Positions 42,758 through 54,107 of a stretch of DNA of 64,000 nucleotides are shown here, piece after piece. Under the pieces are notes generated by a model. It was given only the letters and a program-made list of their open reading frames with translations, was not told where the DNA came from and did no database searches. Each line of letters opens with the position of its first letter. The first letter of the stretch is position 1. Position numbers and translations under genes: made by a program. The DNA comes from Symsagittifera roscoffensis (lineage: Eukaryota > Xenacoelomorpha > Acoela > Convolutidae), in contig NC_087064.1 of assembly GCF_963678635.1 (NCBI RefSeq), positions 70,741,465 to 70,805,464 of the forward strand, given 5' to 3'.

Positions 42758-45700
42758 CTAAAAAAAATGGTTATGTTGAGATTGAAAAGTGGTGGTGTGG
42801 TGTTGTTCTATAATTTGATCGTATATAATATCATTTTGTGAATGATGTGTCATTATATGTTGGATGGGGCTTTGTGTTATATTTAGTCTAGAATTTGGGT
42901 TATTTGTGATTGCTAGGTATCGGAAATTACGGGGAACTAATGATAATGAATGATTTTGTGGTAGTGGTGGCAACTGTGGTGCGGTAGGTGTTATCTCTAT
43001 ATTATAGTGTTCTTCGTCGTAAGTATTTTGTCTTGTGGATATTTTCGTGTTATATTCTTTTATTTGTGCATCTAGACGTATTTTGTTTATTGATGATGAA
43101 AAACTTCCACAAAATCCTGCAAATAGTATACGTGCTACACTTGCTTGTCTGTTTACTTTTGTGTGTATAGCGCATGTGTTATAGATTCCTTTTAAGAGTG
43201 AGAAAAGAAATCCTATAAAATTAAACATGGCGTATAAGATAGTTAATTTTTCTAAGATGTAATAGGGCCATCCTAGAAAAGCTAGAATTTCGTTCTTTAG
43301 GGTGACAAAACTGAAATTATTTGTAGGTGAAATATCTTGTGGTCTGTATTTATCACCTTTTAAGTATATGTGGTGTTTAATGTCTTTAAAATATCCGCTA
43401 TAATCTTGTGTACAAATGTCTGCAAATCCTGCGGTTTCGGCAAGTTTTCTTAATTTCTGGTCAATTGATTGTCTTTGTATTGTGTCCATTTGTGTAATAA
43501 TTCCTGAAATTGTTGTGTTCCAATGTGACGTTGGATATCTGATTTAGAATATATTCCAATTGATTGTAAATCAATATTTGGATTACGAGCAATAGCTCTG
43601 ATGCTTTCGGGTCAAAATTTTTTTGAGTGATTGCATTAACGTAGGGTATGGCGTAAGGAGACAGTATTTAACTTTATCAGGATTCAATTGTACTACATTG
43701 TGGCTATTTTCTGATCCAAATGGGACTGCGGTATCCCAAAAAAATGTTCGTATTGTAAGTGTGTCGACAAAATGTACTTTATTTTTATAGAATATAGGAA
43801 TTCTTTTATAACAACGTTTGTCTTCAAAAACATATAGTGGTGACAAGTGTAAAACCATAAAATATTTCCTTCGTAGTCTAGAAAATTTGATCTGCTTCCT
43901 GATAATAAGTATCATGCGTAGGGTATTTTTAATACTGCTAGTGCGAGTGATTGTTGGATTTGTTATTTTCCAATTCGCATAGTTGATGAAGTGTTTCTAA
44001 TTCGGAGAGTGACATTTCTTAAAAAATTCGACTAATTGTGTAGTCTAACTTCATATCCAAGTGGATATCGTAATGAATATTACCGAAATAGGTGCTATTC
44101 ATTAGTGATAGTTCTTGTAAACGTGTAATTTTTGTACTTTTACTGTCATGTGGTGTTAGTTTTCCACCAGGTTGACCTGTGCTTTTTTGAAAGTTAACTG
44201 GTATGTATGATGTTCCTTCATTTATAGGGTGAATTATAGGGTGTTTTATTTGGTAGATTTAATGGGTAGGGATGTTGAACAATATTGTTAAATTTGATCG
44301 TGATTTCGAATTTCAATTGGAGACTGTTTTGTTGAAGTATTTCAATATTGTGTTCACGAATATCTTCGTGGATATCTTGTCTATATTGTAGTTTGTTGAG
44401 TGCCTAACTATGGAGTCGGTTATTATCTTGATGTTGTCCAAATAATGGTGGGGGCGCTACGAATGTATTCCAGTCTAGTCGTAAAGGGATATTTGTTGAT
44501 GATTGTTCTCGATATCTAGCGTCGAGGTTATTTGGGAAATTTAAAGGCAAAAGCGTCGGTAAAATTCGACTTAATGATGGTGTTGACGGTAGTGATAATG
44601 TTTCTGGTAGCGATGAGAGTGTTGTATCCATAGAAATATCTATTGGATCATTCACTAAGTTTGGTTCACCTTAAGTATATGAGTGTGTTGTCCAATATGG
44701 TAGTCGTGCTGTGGGATTAGGGGGGGGGTTAAAGGGATTTTCACGTATTTGTTCAGATGTTGGTGTTGAACATAAGTAATCTGAGGGTATATTTGAGGTG
44801 CTCTGTTGTGAAAGTAGTGTGGGAGTTTCTGGCAATGTACATCTTGATATTTCTGAAGTAGTTGGTGTTGGTGACTGGGGTATATCAAAATAAACTCTGG
44901 GGATTTGAAAATTTCTTTTTCTTCGTGCATGTATAATTTGTCTATTTTTTTCAACTGTATTTTGATTTTGATTAATATGTCTTTCTCTATTTAAGTCTTG
45001 TGGTAATGTGGGGTATAAATTATATGTTGGTTCCTTTAGGGATGCTTGTCGCTGAACTGGTTCTAGTGGTTCAGATAAGCGAACTTGTCGTTCTTCAAAA
45101 GTGTATGGGTTATCTTGAAAAGAAATTCGTGTAGATGTTTGGGGGTTTAAATCTCGTGTTAGTTGTATTTTTTCAAGTTGTATTTTCCAATCAAAAAACA
45201 TTATTTCTTGATAACTTTTATTTTTTGAGTCTGCTTTGTAGTTTGAAGGATTATTTAGTCCAATGTGTGGTATCCAGTGTTTATCTTGTATATCAAAAAT
45301 TAATCGTCCGTGTGCGCCGTTATAAGGGTATTTTTCGTCTAATTTAATATGCCCTTGGTATCGTTCAAGTTCTGCTTGTTGTACAGAATTGGCAAAAACT
45401 TGAAAATTTACTAATTTTCTATCTGTGTTTTTATTTCTTGTGATATTTAGTCTGAGTAATTCGTTTTTACAATTATCGGGATTTAGATGTAAAAGTCGTT
45501 CTATATTACTTTGATAAAATGATTCATGATCAAGTCGGTTCTTATTTCCGTTGGAAACTTGTGAACAATGTACTTTCTTCTCGGAAAATATTGCTGTAAA
45601 CTTATATCCTGTGACTGTTGTTGCTCGGGCTTTTGAATACAATGTTGCTATTACATTTGTAGTTTCTATAGTTTGTGGTTCTGTTCGCATTGTGATACTT

Positions 45701-45863
45701 GGTTAATTGCATATTTGTGTAGTGTTTTTTGTTCGTTTTCTTCACAATCATAGTGTGTTACTGATAAATCCTGGTGTACTGTGCGAGGAGAAAGATTAGT
45801 GTTTTGGTCGGAAAATATTGGAAAAAGGATGTATTGAAATAGTAATATTTTTAGAATATACAT
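42758..45863 (-). pseudogene. Envelope-like glycoprotein gene of element C, broken
   Basis: ATG at 45863 opens a classic signal peptide (MYILKILLFQYILFPIFS), followed by an ectodomain with YDCEEN, a QVSQCE stretch and HCSQVSNGNKNR. The frame changes at about 45680. The following 1 kb (to about 44250) is polar and Pro/Ser/Thr-rich with possible N-glycosylation sites. The region 44250-43500 is badly broken, with cysteines in two frames. The last piece (43489-42758, 243 aa) has ICTQDYSGYF, a long hydrophobic region (about 43250-43110: FLGWPYYILEKLTILYAMF...) able to anchor the protein, and a polar tail of about 115 residues. The plan (signal peptide, Cys-containing ectodomain, membrane segment near the end, tail) is that of a viral envelope protein. 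The lineage is not clear to me. Confidence 0.7.
44250..45140 (-). repeat. Env-internal segment, duplicate 1
   Basis: Matches 45990-46880 with roughly 85-90% identity over about 890 bp. Both encode the Pro/Ser-rich segment with VYFDIPQSPTPTTSEIS and IRENPFNP. This copy lies in place within the env frame. Confidence 0.85.
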
Positions 45864-45989
45864 GTGTATGATAATCCTGAGTACGGGTTATAAAATGTGA
45901 TGTAACCAATTGTCTTTTTGGTATATCTGTCGTATTTATATATTACTTCAGTTGTTATAAATGGTGGTGGTAGCGATTGAGCTGTTATA

Positions 45990-46880
45990 TTTGGTGGGTT
46001 TAATGGGTAAGGATGTTGAGCAATGTTGTTAAGTTTAACCGTGATTTCAAATTTTAATTGTAGACTATTTTGTTGGAGTATTTGGATGTTATGGTGACGA
46101 ATGTCTTCGTGGATGTCTTGTCTATACTGTAGTCTATGGAGTGCCCAGTTGTGGAGTCGGTTATTTTCCGGATGTTGTCCAAATAATGGTGGGGGTGCTG
46201 TGAACGTGTTCCAATCTTATCTTAAAGGGATATTTGATGATGATTGTTCTCGATATCTAGCTTCGAGATTGTTTGGGAAAATTAAAGGGAAAAGTGTCGG
46301 TGAGATCTGACTTAATGATGGTGTTGACGGGAGTGATAATGTTTCTGGTAATGATGATGGTGTTGTAGCTGTAGAAATGTCTATTGGTTCATTTACTATG
46401 TTTGGTTCGCCTTGTGTATATGAGTGTGTTGCCCAATATGGTAGGCGTTCGTTGGGATTGAGGGGGTTAAAAGGATTTTCACGTATTTGTTCAGATGTCG
46501 GTGTTGAACCTAAGTAATCTGAGGGTATACTTGAGGTGCTATGTTGTGAAAGGATTGTGGGGGTTTCTGGTAATGTACTACTTGATATTTCTGAAGTAGT
46601 TGGTGTTGGTGACTGGGGTATATCAAAATAAACTCTAGGGGTTTGAAAACTTCTGTTTCGTCGTGGATGTATAATTTGTCTTTTTATTTCGACTGTATTT
46701 TGGTTTTGACTAGTGTTTCTTATTCTGCTTAATTCTTGTGGTAATGTGGGGTACAACTTATATGTTGGTTTACTTAGAGGTGCCTGTCGCTGAACTGGTT
46801 CCAAGGGTTCGGATAAGCGAGCGTGTCGTTCCTCAAAAGTGTATGGATTATCTTGAAAAGAAATTCGTGTGGATGTTTGG
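45990..46880 (-). repeat. Env-internal segment, duplicate 2 (upstream of the env start)
   Basis: A second copy of the env segment placed 1.74 kb upstream, before the env ATG, with an open frame of 195 aa (46804-46217) from EPVQRQAPLSKPT to SSSNIPLR. It is too diverged from copy 1 to be a recent tandem duplication, while the LTRs differ by only 4%. It may derive from another family member by template switching. Confidence 0.8.
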
Positions 46881-46988
46881 GGTTTTGGGTAGTTGTGGGT
46901 ATTGCTGGCTTTTCTTGGGATGATGTCGGTGAAGACTGATTTTGTGATTGTTGGTTAGCAATTTTTGAAAGTGTCTGATTGATTTTTT

Positions 46989-47084
46989 CTAGTGGGAAGA
47001 TTTATGTTTATTGTATGATTCTTCAATGAAAAGAATTAAAAGGATTGTTGCTAAGGCGAATGTGACTATTGCCTTTTTACACAT
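46989..47084 (-). CDS. Small single-membrane-span ORF (31 aa), uncertain
   Basis: ATG at 47084, TAG at 46991-46989. Two Lys residues (MCKKA) are followed by about 18 hydrophobic residues (IVTFALATILLILFI) and a polar end. It lies between integrase and env. It could be a tiny membrane protein, or the signal-peptide exon of a second env-like frame formed with the duplicated segment just downstream. It is short enough to be chance in this A-rich strand. Confidence 0.3.
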   Translation of the reverse strand: MCKKAIVTFALATILLILFIEESYNKHKSSH

Positions 47085-48020
47085 TTGCACATTGTCAGTA
47101 TTAGGGATGATAAAAATATGATGAAAATTACAAACAGTAAAAAAATATCTGTTCTACTAAAAATTGTTCGTAACATTTGAATAGACTTTGAATTATCGTA
47201 CCTGTGAATATGATCAATGATTAGGGAAAGTTGGAGATATATTTCAAATTAGAAAATAAAAAAAAATGTTGCAAAAGATTATTAAAATGATTATCAAAGC
47301 TTCAAAAGTATCAATAGAAATATGAACAAAAGTTTGAATAGTATGAAAAAGTTTACTAAAAAATTTAAAATTGTATTTTTGAAGAAAATGACTGATTGAG
47401 AGAAAAGCATTTAAGAAATGATTTCTTCGTCGAATAATTTTTGTTGTTTGAGGCGAGATTCAAGTGTGGTCGGATTATTTATTGGTTTTTTGACAAGTGG
47501 GTTGAGTTTTGTGAAAAATTTGGCGGCTAATTTTATGGTGTTCGGGAGGTCTTCTTTGCTTTATTTTTATTTTTCGGGTGATCTGAATTATTTTTTGAAA
47601 TATTTGTACTTTAGGCCAAATGAATATGGTCCTTTTTTACTTCAGGCTAATTTGCCATTTTTAGTTAGAGGGTTTTTGAGGTCTGAGTTGAGAAAATATT
47701 GTTGATCTTTGCGTTATTAGATAGGGGAGGGTTGTAATATTATGGTGGTATTTTTTTTAGTTGTCAAGTTTTAGCGAGTTGCTTGTTTTTGACCTAGAGG
47801 TTGTAAAGTTATAGTTATAGATATGCCTGGAATTTAATATCTTTCGGCTAATAGGTTGGTGTTAGAGATATAGAAGGTGACGGATTTAAGTGAATCCTAT
47901 TGGCTGAATCTGAACTAGAATTGTTGCGTACTTGTCAGCATGTTATCTTGAAAAATGAAAGTTCAAAATAATCCAGAGGTGGAAAAATTATTAATTTTTA
48001 AAATCAAAGTTGTTTTTGAA
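47085..48020 (-). other. Element C stretch between integrase and the small ORF
   Basis: No convincing ORF. The sense strand is A-rich and stop-dense. A plus-strand open frame at 47418-47705 is rich in Phe and Leu and is an artefact of the T-rich antisense strand. Confidence 0.5.
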
Positions 48021-49660
48021 ATTCAACTTTCTTTAATATTTTAGATTGTGGAATGAATATTTTGTAGTTTTTACGTGGTTGATTTCTAAGTCGTGATGGT
48101 TCTCTGTGTTCTGATTTTTCTACTTGATCTTGTGGTAAATTTTTTTCTATCATTTTTCTGTTTTTTCTTTCTTTTTGAGATATTTTTTGGTCTGGTATTT
48201 TTTGATTGTTTTTTGCTTTAACTTGTGTTTGATTTTGGTTTTCTTAATGAACGTTGTGTTGTTCATCATTTTCTTTTTCTTTATGTGGGTGATTTTGAAT
48301 AACTTTTAAACCTGTGAAAGAATATAATTGAGTTAATTCGCGTTGTGCGTATTCTTTTAGGTAGTAGGGCAAAACATTGTTACGATGGTGAACAATTTCT
48401 TTTTTAGTTAAATCTGTAAGTTTATACGTCATGTCAGTGGGTTTGGCAATTATTTGGTATGGTCTTTTTCGAAGGGGATGTAAATTTTTAGAAATTCCTT
48501 TTTGCGTAATAAAGTTAGGTATTAAGACAAATTTTCCAATTTTTAAATCGTGGCTGGTGTAAAGCGTGAATTGATTTGATCGTTAATGTTTTGCCTTTGT
48601 AACAATTTCTTTGTTATTTTTTGGTAAATTTTATTGTGTTTTTTATCTCTATTTAAAATCCATTCGGTAGGTGTGCCGCTCGCTAATTTAAGATTTTGTG
48701 GGTGATGAAAATGATCTTCATCATGTGTGTGTAAAGGTAGGTTATAACAAATTGAGTCTTTATTTGGTTGGCAATAACCTTGTGCATTTTTTTGGGAGTT
48801 TGCTGTAAACATAATTGGTTTACGTGGCTTTTGATTAAAAACCATTTCGTATGGTGACATTCCTAAATGTGTCGTGATTTGTGAATTTTACGCTAAGGGA
48901 AATAATTTTACATCTGCTGACCCTTCTGTGTATTTTGTATCATTTCCATTTATGATACATCGGAGATATTCTTGTAGTGAACGGTTCATACCCTCGACTA
49001 AACCGTTTGTCCAAGGTGCATGAGATGTACGTGGTTTATGTTTGATGTTATATAAGTGGCATAGTGTGATGATTTCATTATTTATGAATTCACTACCGTT
49101 GTCTATAACTAAGATTTCGGGTAGTCCGAATTTAGCTATCCAATGTTCATAAAGCGTCGTGTAAGCATAATAAGCATTACAATGTGGTACTGGGTTGAGT
49201 GCTACATAAAGTGTGAATGCGTCAACAATGACCATAATGTAGGAGTTTCCTTCAGAAGACGGTGAAATTGGTCCTTGTGTATCGAATGAAATGCGATGGT
49301 TAAAATATAAGCTTTGTCCTTTAAAATTTTGTTTTTGTGCTATTTGTTTTTGATTTGGATAAGTTTTGTTTAATTGACATATTATACAATCATTGCATAA
49401 TACTTTTATCCAAAGTGGTGCATTTGGGAAATAGAAAGGTTGTTTAAAGTTCGAGTATGTTTTTTCTGATCCGGAGTGTCGTTTAGTATTTTGTGTATGT
49501 GAGATGTTAAAAGCTATTAATATCATACTTAAGGGAAGACAGGGAACTTTGGAAGCATTTAAATGATATTCTAAAAAATCTGTATTTTCATTAATTGTTC
49601 TGTTTTTAAATTTTTGGAAATAGCGGAGGAGTGTTTTATTTCCTAAAATTGTGGTATCTG
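48021..49660 (-). pseudogene. Integrase of element C, lightly broken
   Basis: Zinc-finger residues HTQNTKRHSG and CNDCIICQLNK give an HHCC finger (49510-49350). The core has FDTQGP (first Asp), IDNGSEF (second Asp) and NGLVEGMNRS (Glu), with exactly 35 residues between the last two, the retroviral DD35E spacing (49290-48965). A TAA interrupts after KLFPLA at 48886. The frame continues as MSPYEMVFNQKPRKP (48860 on), then a shifted frame with TYKLTDLTKKEIVHHRNNVLP (48432-48244), a C-terminal DNA-binding tail, and a Lys/Arg-rich end to about 48020. It would insert the DNA copy, making 4-bp target duplications. Confidence 0.88.
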
Positions 49661-50309
49661 CTTTTACGGGCTTAGTTTTGTATTTCTGTCATGATTTTAG
49701 TTGTCTAATTACTGGGTCGAGATTTTGTTTTAAACGTTTAAGTGTAATTTTATCTGTTGGGGGGAGAAAAAAGTTGTCAATTTCTAATTTTGATAGGGGA
49801 ATTGTGTCAAGTGGGTCATGGAGGTCAAAAAATTGATTTATTGTGTATTTTGAATCGTTTGTTTCCGGTCCTGATAAATTTAATTTATCGGTTAAATTTT
49901 CTTTTTCGATTAATGGGAAAAAGTCTTTTTTATGCGAGTGTTGTTTTATTCTTTTTTGTTGACTTTTTTTTAATCCATTGTGAGTATGAAATTGGTTTAA
50001 AAGTTGATGTGCTTAGTAAATCAACTTCGTAGTGATTATTCTGGCAATCTAAGTAGAGTGGAAAATGTTTTAGATTATTTATCTGTGATTGATCAATATC
50101 AGTTTTTACTGCATATTTGCATTCTAGTCGGGGTGATGTTTCATCTTTTGCGAGATTAAATTTAAATTTTGTGGTATTTCAACTGTAGTTTTTCGTGTAA
50201 GTAATTCAGGTGACGTATTTCGACTTAATGTATCTGGTAACGCAAGGTTATTTCCTGCTGTCCAAACTATATGTAGTTTTGGAAATTTAATTAGAATTAG
50301 TTGAAATCT
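49661..50309 (-). pseudogene. Element C pol connector between RNase H and integrase
   Basis: Continues the pol reading in other frames after the stop at 50310. ALPDTLSRN (about 50245-50220) is the usual end of RNase H in gypsy-type elements. A Lys-rich stretch, SKLEIDNFFLPPTDKITLKR (about 49810-49745) and NKTLLRYFQKFKNRTI (about 49660-49600) lead to the integrase finger. At least three frame changes or stops. Confidence 0.7.
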
Positions 50310-52037
50310 TTAAACTCTATGATTTGGATTTGACTTTTGTGTAAAGAGAAATATAATTGGTTTGTGATCTGTGAATAGAACTGTTGGGTGTTTTGATCCA
50401 ATAATCAGAAATTCGTATTCTGTAAGTGTATAAATTATAGCTGTACATTCTCTCATTAGAATTGAGAGTCGTAGCTTTGCTTGAGTGAATAATCGTGAAT
50501 TTGCTGATATAAGGTTCATTTTATTTGTTCCACTGTGTGATTGTAACAATGCTGCGCCGATGCCAAAATTTGAAGCATCGCACATTGCATAGAATGGTTG
50601 ATTTGGATCTGGGATTGTATTTGAAATTTGCTCAGTTAAAAGTTTTTTAATTTCTTCAAATCGTGTTTGATGTTCAGTGGTCCATTCAAAATTATTTTGT
50701 TGTCTAAGGATATTATAGAAGTGTCTTAAGTATAAATGCATTTTGTAAACATATTTACTTAAGAAATTTAACATTCCAAGCAATTCTTGGATTTTATTTT
50801 TATTTATAGGTGGCTGAAGTTTTTTAATGGCATCAATGCATGATTTTAATGGAGTGATAGTTTCTCGTTCTATATTATGTCCTAAAAATTTAACGCGTGT
50901 AAGAAAGAAGTGTGATTTCTCGGGAGCTGCCTTCAGATTTTCGTTCTGAAATATTTTATGATACTGTTCTAAAAGTGTAAACATTTCTTCTTTAGTTTGT
51001 GATTGCATAAAAATATCATCTAAGTATGTGGTTGCATTTTTCTTGAGTATCAGTGGTCTAAAAATTTTACTCATAAAAGCTGAAAAAGCTGCCGGTCCTA
51101 TGGATATTCCATAGAATAAGCGATTGAATTCATATTGTTGATTTCCAATAACAAATTGTGTTAAACGTCGTGATTGTTCATCTAGTGGCATTTGATTATA
51201 AGCACTATTCATATCCGCTGAGGTGAAATATTGATCATCTTTTTTTTTTGTTAAGATAACTTGTATGGGTTCAATAGGCCAATTGCATTTTGATTCGTCA
51301 ATTAGTGAATTGAGGTATCTAGCGTCTAAAACTATTTTTAGTGGTTCACCTTTTGCTAGAATGATAACAGGGTTGATAAAAGTGTTACCTTTTGGTTGTT
51401 CTTCCTTATTTACTGGTGAGATAATTTCGTATTGTTCTAAAATGTCAAGTAATCTGTTTACCTTTTCATGTAAGTGAATTGGTATTTTACTGGCTCTTTG
51501 TTTTTTAAAAACTGCGTCGGGTTTTAACGGGAGGTGTAGTGATGAACTCATTTTTCCTACGTCAAATTTTGATGTTGCGTAGACTGTTGAATATTTTAAC
51601 AGTTGTTTTGCTAATTTATCAAATTCAAATTGTGTAATTTGTGAATGTTCCAAATTAAACATTGTTAAAAATTTTTGTTGTTCTTTTGTTATATTGAATT
51701 TTGGTTTAAAATATGGCGTTTTTGTGAAGTAATATGTGTTTCTTTTTTCCTTACTTATGATATTATTTATGGATATTTCTTCGTCAAGAATTGTTGATTG
51801 GCAAAATACTAATAATTGGAGTATATTATTAACGCGGTAGGCTACTTCATTTAAAGGTGAAATTGTAGCGTTTGTTTCACAATATCCTAAACGTCCTAAG
51901 GGTAAGGTTACTTGATATGGTGTATTGTTATACACGTGTAAAGAAATGATGTCGGAAATCGTGTTTTTTGAATATTTTATGGATGAGATCGTAATTTTGA
52001 AAAATTTGTGAATAGCTTTAAATTCGAAGTCTGACAT
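50310..52037 (-). CDS. Reverse transcriptase-RNase H of element C (575-aa open part)
   Basis: An open frame of 575 codons from ATG at 52037. RT spans about residues 185-400, with IILAKGEPLKIVLDARYLN, TSADMNSAYNQMPLDE (first catalytic Asp, near 275), FYGISIGPAAFSAFMSKIF and TTYLDDIFMQS (active-site YLDD, near 338). RNase H spans about 480-575, with MCDASNFGIGAALLQS (first Asp), RECTAIIYTLTEYEF (Glu) and VLFTDHKPI (Asp). The catalytic residues of both enzymes are intact. The frame ends early at NPNHRV, and the homology continues in another frame, so a small indel sits near 50315. The GISIGPAAFS form and YLDD set it apart from elements A, B and D. Confidence 0.93.
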   Translation of the reverse strand: MSDFEFKAIHKFFKITISSIKYSKNTISDIISLHVYNNTPYQVTLPLGRLGYCETNATISPLNEVAYRVNNILQLLVFCQSTILDEEISINNIISKEKRNTYYFTKTPYFKPKFNITKEQQKFLTMFNLEHSQITQFEFDKLAKQLLKYSTVYATSKFDVGKMSSSLHLPLKPDAVFKKQRASKIPIHLHEKVNRLLDILEQYEIISPVNKEEQPKGNTFINPVIILAKGEPLKIVLDARYLNSLIDESKCNWPIEPIQVILTKKKDDQYFTSADMNSAYNQMPLDEQSRRLTQFVIGNQQYEFNRLFYGISIGPAAFSAFMSKIFRPLILKKNATTYLDDIFMQSQTKEEMFTLLEQYHKIFQNENLKAAPEKSHFFLTRVKFLGHNIERETITPLKSCIDAIKKLQPPINKNKIQELLGMLNFLSKYVYKMHLYLRHFYNILRQQNNFEWTTEHQTRFEEIKKLLTEQISNTIPDPNQPFYAMCDASNFGIGAALLQSHSGTNKMNLISANSRLFTQAKLRLSILMRECTAIIYTLTEYEFLIIGSKHPTVLFTDHKPIIFLFTQKSNPNHRV

Positions 52038-52860
52038 AAAAAATTGTTGTTTATTTTGACTTTTATTATACTGGTGAACTTGTGTTATGGAAAAATTATA
52101 TATATATATATTGCCTGATAGTGGTTTCAGGTGTTTCCGTTGTTGATTGTAAATGGGGCAAAGTTTTGAGAAGAATGGTGGTTGTTTGTTTAATCTTTGG
52201 ATGAATGTTAGGGCTGTATTTTTTAATTTTGTGTATTTATCTTTGATATGTATCTTACGATTTTGTTTTGCTCCATTGTTCTTGTGGGAAGAAGGAATAT
52301 TTGTATTTTTCCATAATTTACTAATGTTGATCCTTGTGCTCTTGCTAATTTACTAGAGGTTTCAAGAGGTGTTAATTTTGGATGCAATGTTTTGATTTCG
52401 TTCCATGTGGGAATTTTAATTATATTTGATTCTGCTCCTGAGTCAATTAAAAAATCAATTTCAAGATCTGGTGTTTGAAATTCTTTGTTTCTTGGAATTT
52501 CTAAGAGAAATGGAATTGTTCAAATTTTTTCTCTTGGTTGTTCTTTTTGTATATTTTGATAAATATGTTTTGTGTTTGAGCATTGTGTTTCGTCTTTTTT
52601 ATCGGGTTTAATTACCGTGTTAATTCCGTTTACTTCTTGTGTAGTTTGTGTATTATCAATGAGTCCAATATAGTAATTGTTAAGGAGTTCCAATTGATTG
52701 TCATATATGTGTGAAGTAAAAAGTTTTTCATATATGATAGGTTCATAGTTTTTTTCGATTGTTATCATATTTACAGAGATAGTATTATCTGTATCACTTC
52801 CTGTATCTGATGATTCACAATTTACTTGTTTACTTGATTTAGTTGTAGTTCGTTACTTCC
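52038..52860 (-). pseudogene. Protease region of element C
   Basis: EIDFLIDSGAESNIIKIPTW (about 52470-52415) is an aspartic protease active site of the DSGA type, following an acidic lead (52768-52520, IGLIDNTQTTQEV). KLARAQGSTLVNYGKIQIFLLP (about 52355-52290) fits the flap region. A stop near 52520 and changes of frame at about 52250 and 52180 break it. It would cleave the Gag and Pol precursors. Confidence 0.75.
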
Positions 52861-54107
52861 TGTGTCATCAATACCTGGGGGGTCTAAAGTTGTTTCTTCA
52901 TTTGTCTGCACTTGAATAATGTGTCTTTGATGTTTTGGTGTGCTACTTCTGTATCGATGTTTAGAATCAGGATAGCGGTTATTATTCCTATGTGGTGATT
53001 GGGAATAATTTCTGTATCGATTATTGTGATTTGATTTTCGAATTTGTGAAGTATTTAGTAATCTGTTTTGATAATTATCGTTTGATCTGTGATTTTTTGA
53101 TATGTTATATGAATTATTCCTCGATCTATTGTTTGGATAATTCTGATTTCGATTGTTTGAATAACTTTTTATCTCTATTATGTGAATAGTTTCTATTTCT
53201 GTTGTATGATGAATTTCGTGATTGATTATTGGAATAGTGTCTTTTCCTTGGGTTTGAATGGGAATTAGATCTAAACAAATTCTGTTGTATTGGAATTCGA
53301 CCGTGAATAGTTATTTTGGTTATTTTGGCTATTCGATCGGTTATATCTATTTTGTGAGAAATTTCGTGTATTTCCTCGTCCGGGTGATCTACCTCTATAA
53401 TTTGAGTTATATGGTGGTTGATTCCTTGTGTAATAAGAGTTGCTTGGAAGTGGTTTTCCTGAACTGTTATTACGATATATGTTTTTGTTTGGTAGATTTT
53501 GGTCTTTTTTCATGTATTGATAGAATGATTTGTTTGGTTCTTTGTGCTTTTGAGGTTTATTTTGATTGTCTTAGTGTTTTTGTCTACATTCGGAAATACT
53601 GTGTCCGTATAGTCGGCAATAATTACACCATTTTTTGAAGGATGGTTTGCCTTTAAACTTTGCATGTTTCTCGTAGATATTTAGTATTTCAGTGATTTTT
53701 TCAATCAGTTCTGTGTCTGATTCTTGTATGTTATTTATATGTATAGTATTTGTTTCAATCCGATTAACATTTTGTAGTTTTAGATTTTCTGTTTTTTCGA
53801 GTTTCATTATGATTTCTGCTTGTTCTAGTTTATCTACTAATTTTCTAAAATTTAAATCTGGTTCTCAAATTGAGGAAGGTTGAGATGCTCTCTTTTTTAT
53901 AGCTATTTTCCTTAATTGAGGTGTTAAGGTCATCATTAAAATTTCTGTCATTTTGGTGTTTTTGTAGTCATGTGTATTAAGTGAATATGCTTTTGGAACC
54001 AGTGTTTCGATTCGTACTGCTAATTGTTTAATTGTTTCATTTGGTAATCTGCGGATTTCGTTGCATAAAACTCTTTGAAGTTGTTTGTTTCTTTCAGTAT
54101 CAAACAT
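52861..54107 (-). pseudogene. Gag C-terminal part of element C, frameshifted
   Basis: Continues the gag reading after the stop at 54100. The frame beginning FDTERNKQLQ overlaps the end of the 688-aa ORF at a run of six A on the sense strand (about 54107-54112), so the break is a one-base change in a homopolymer or a frameshift site. It includes LPNETIKQLAVRIETLVPKAY (capsid C-terminal part), a single CX2CX4HX4C zinc knuckle (CNYCRLYGHSISEC, 53628-53586), and a long R/N/S/Y-rich tail (53513-53160) typical of nucleic-acid-binding ends. Confidence 0.85.

Noticed and set aside
47418..47705. 95-aa plus-strand frame rich in Phe, Leu and Gly, apparently membranous
   Set aside because: The antisense of an A-rich strand gives T-rich codons (Phe, Leu) by composition; similar false frames appear along all of element C, for example 56334-56642 and 53258-53638.
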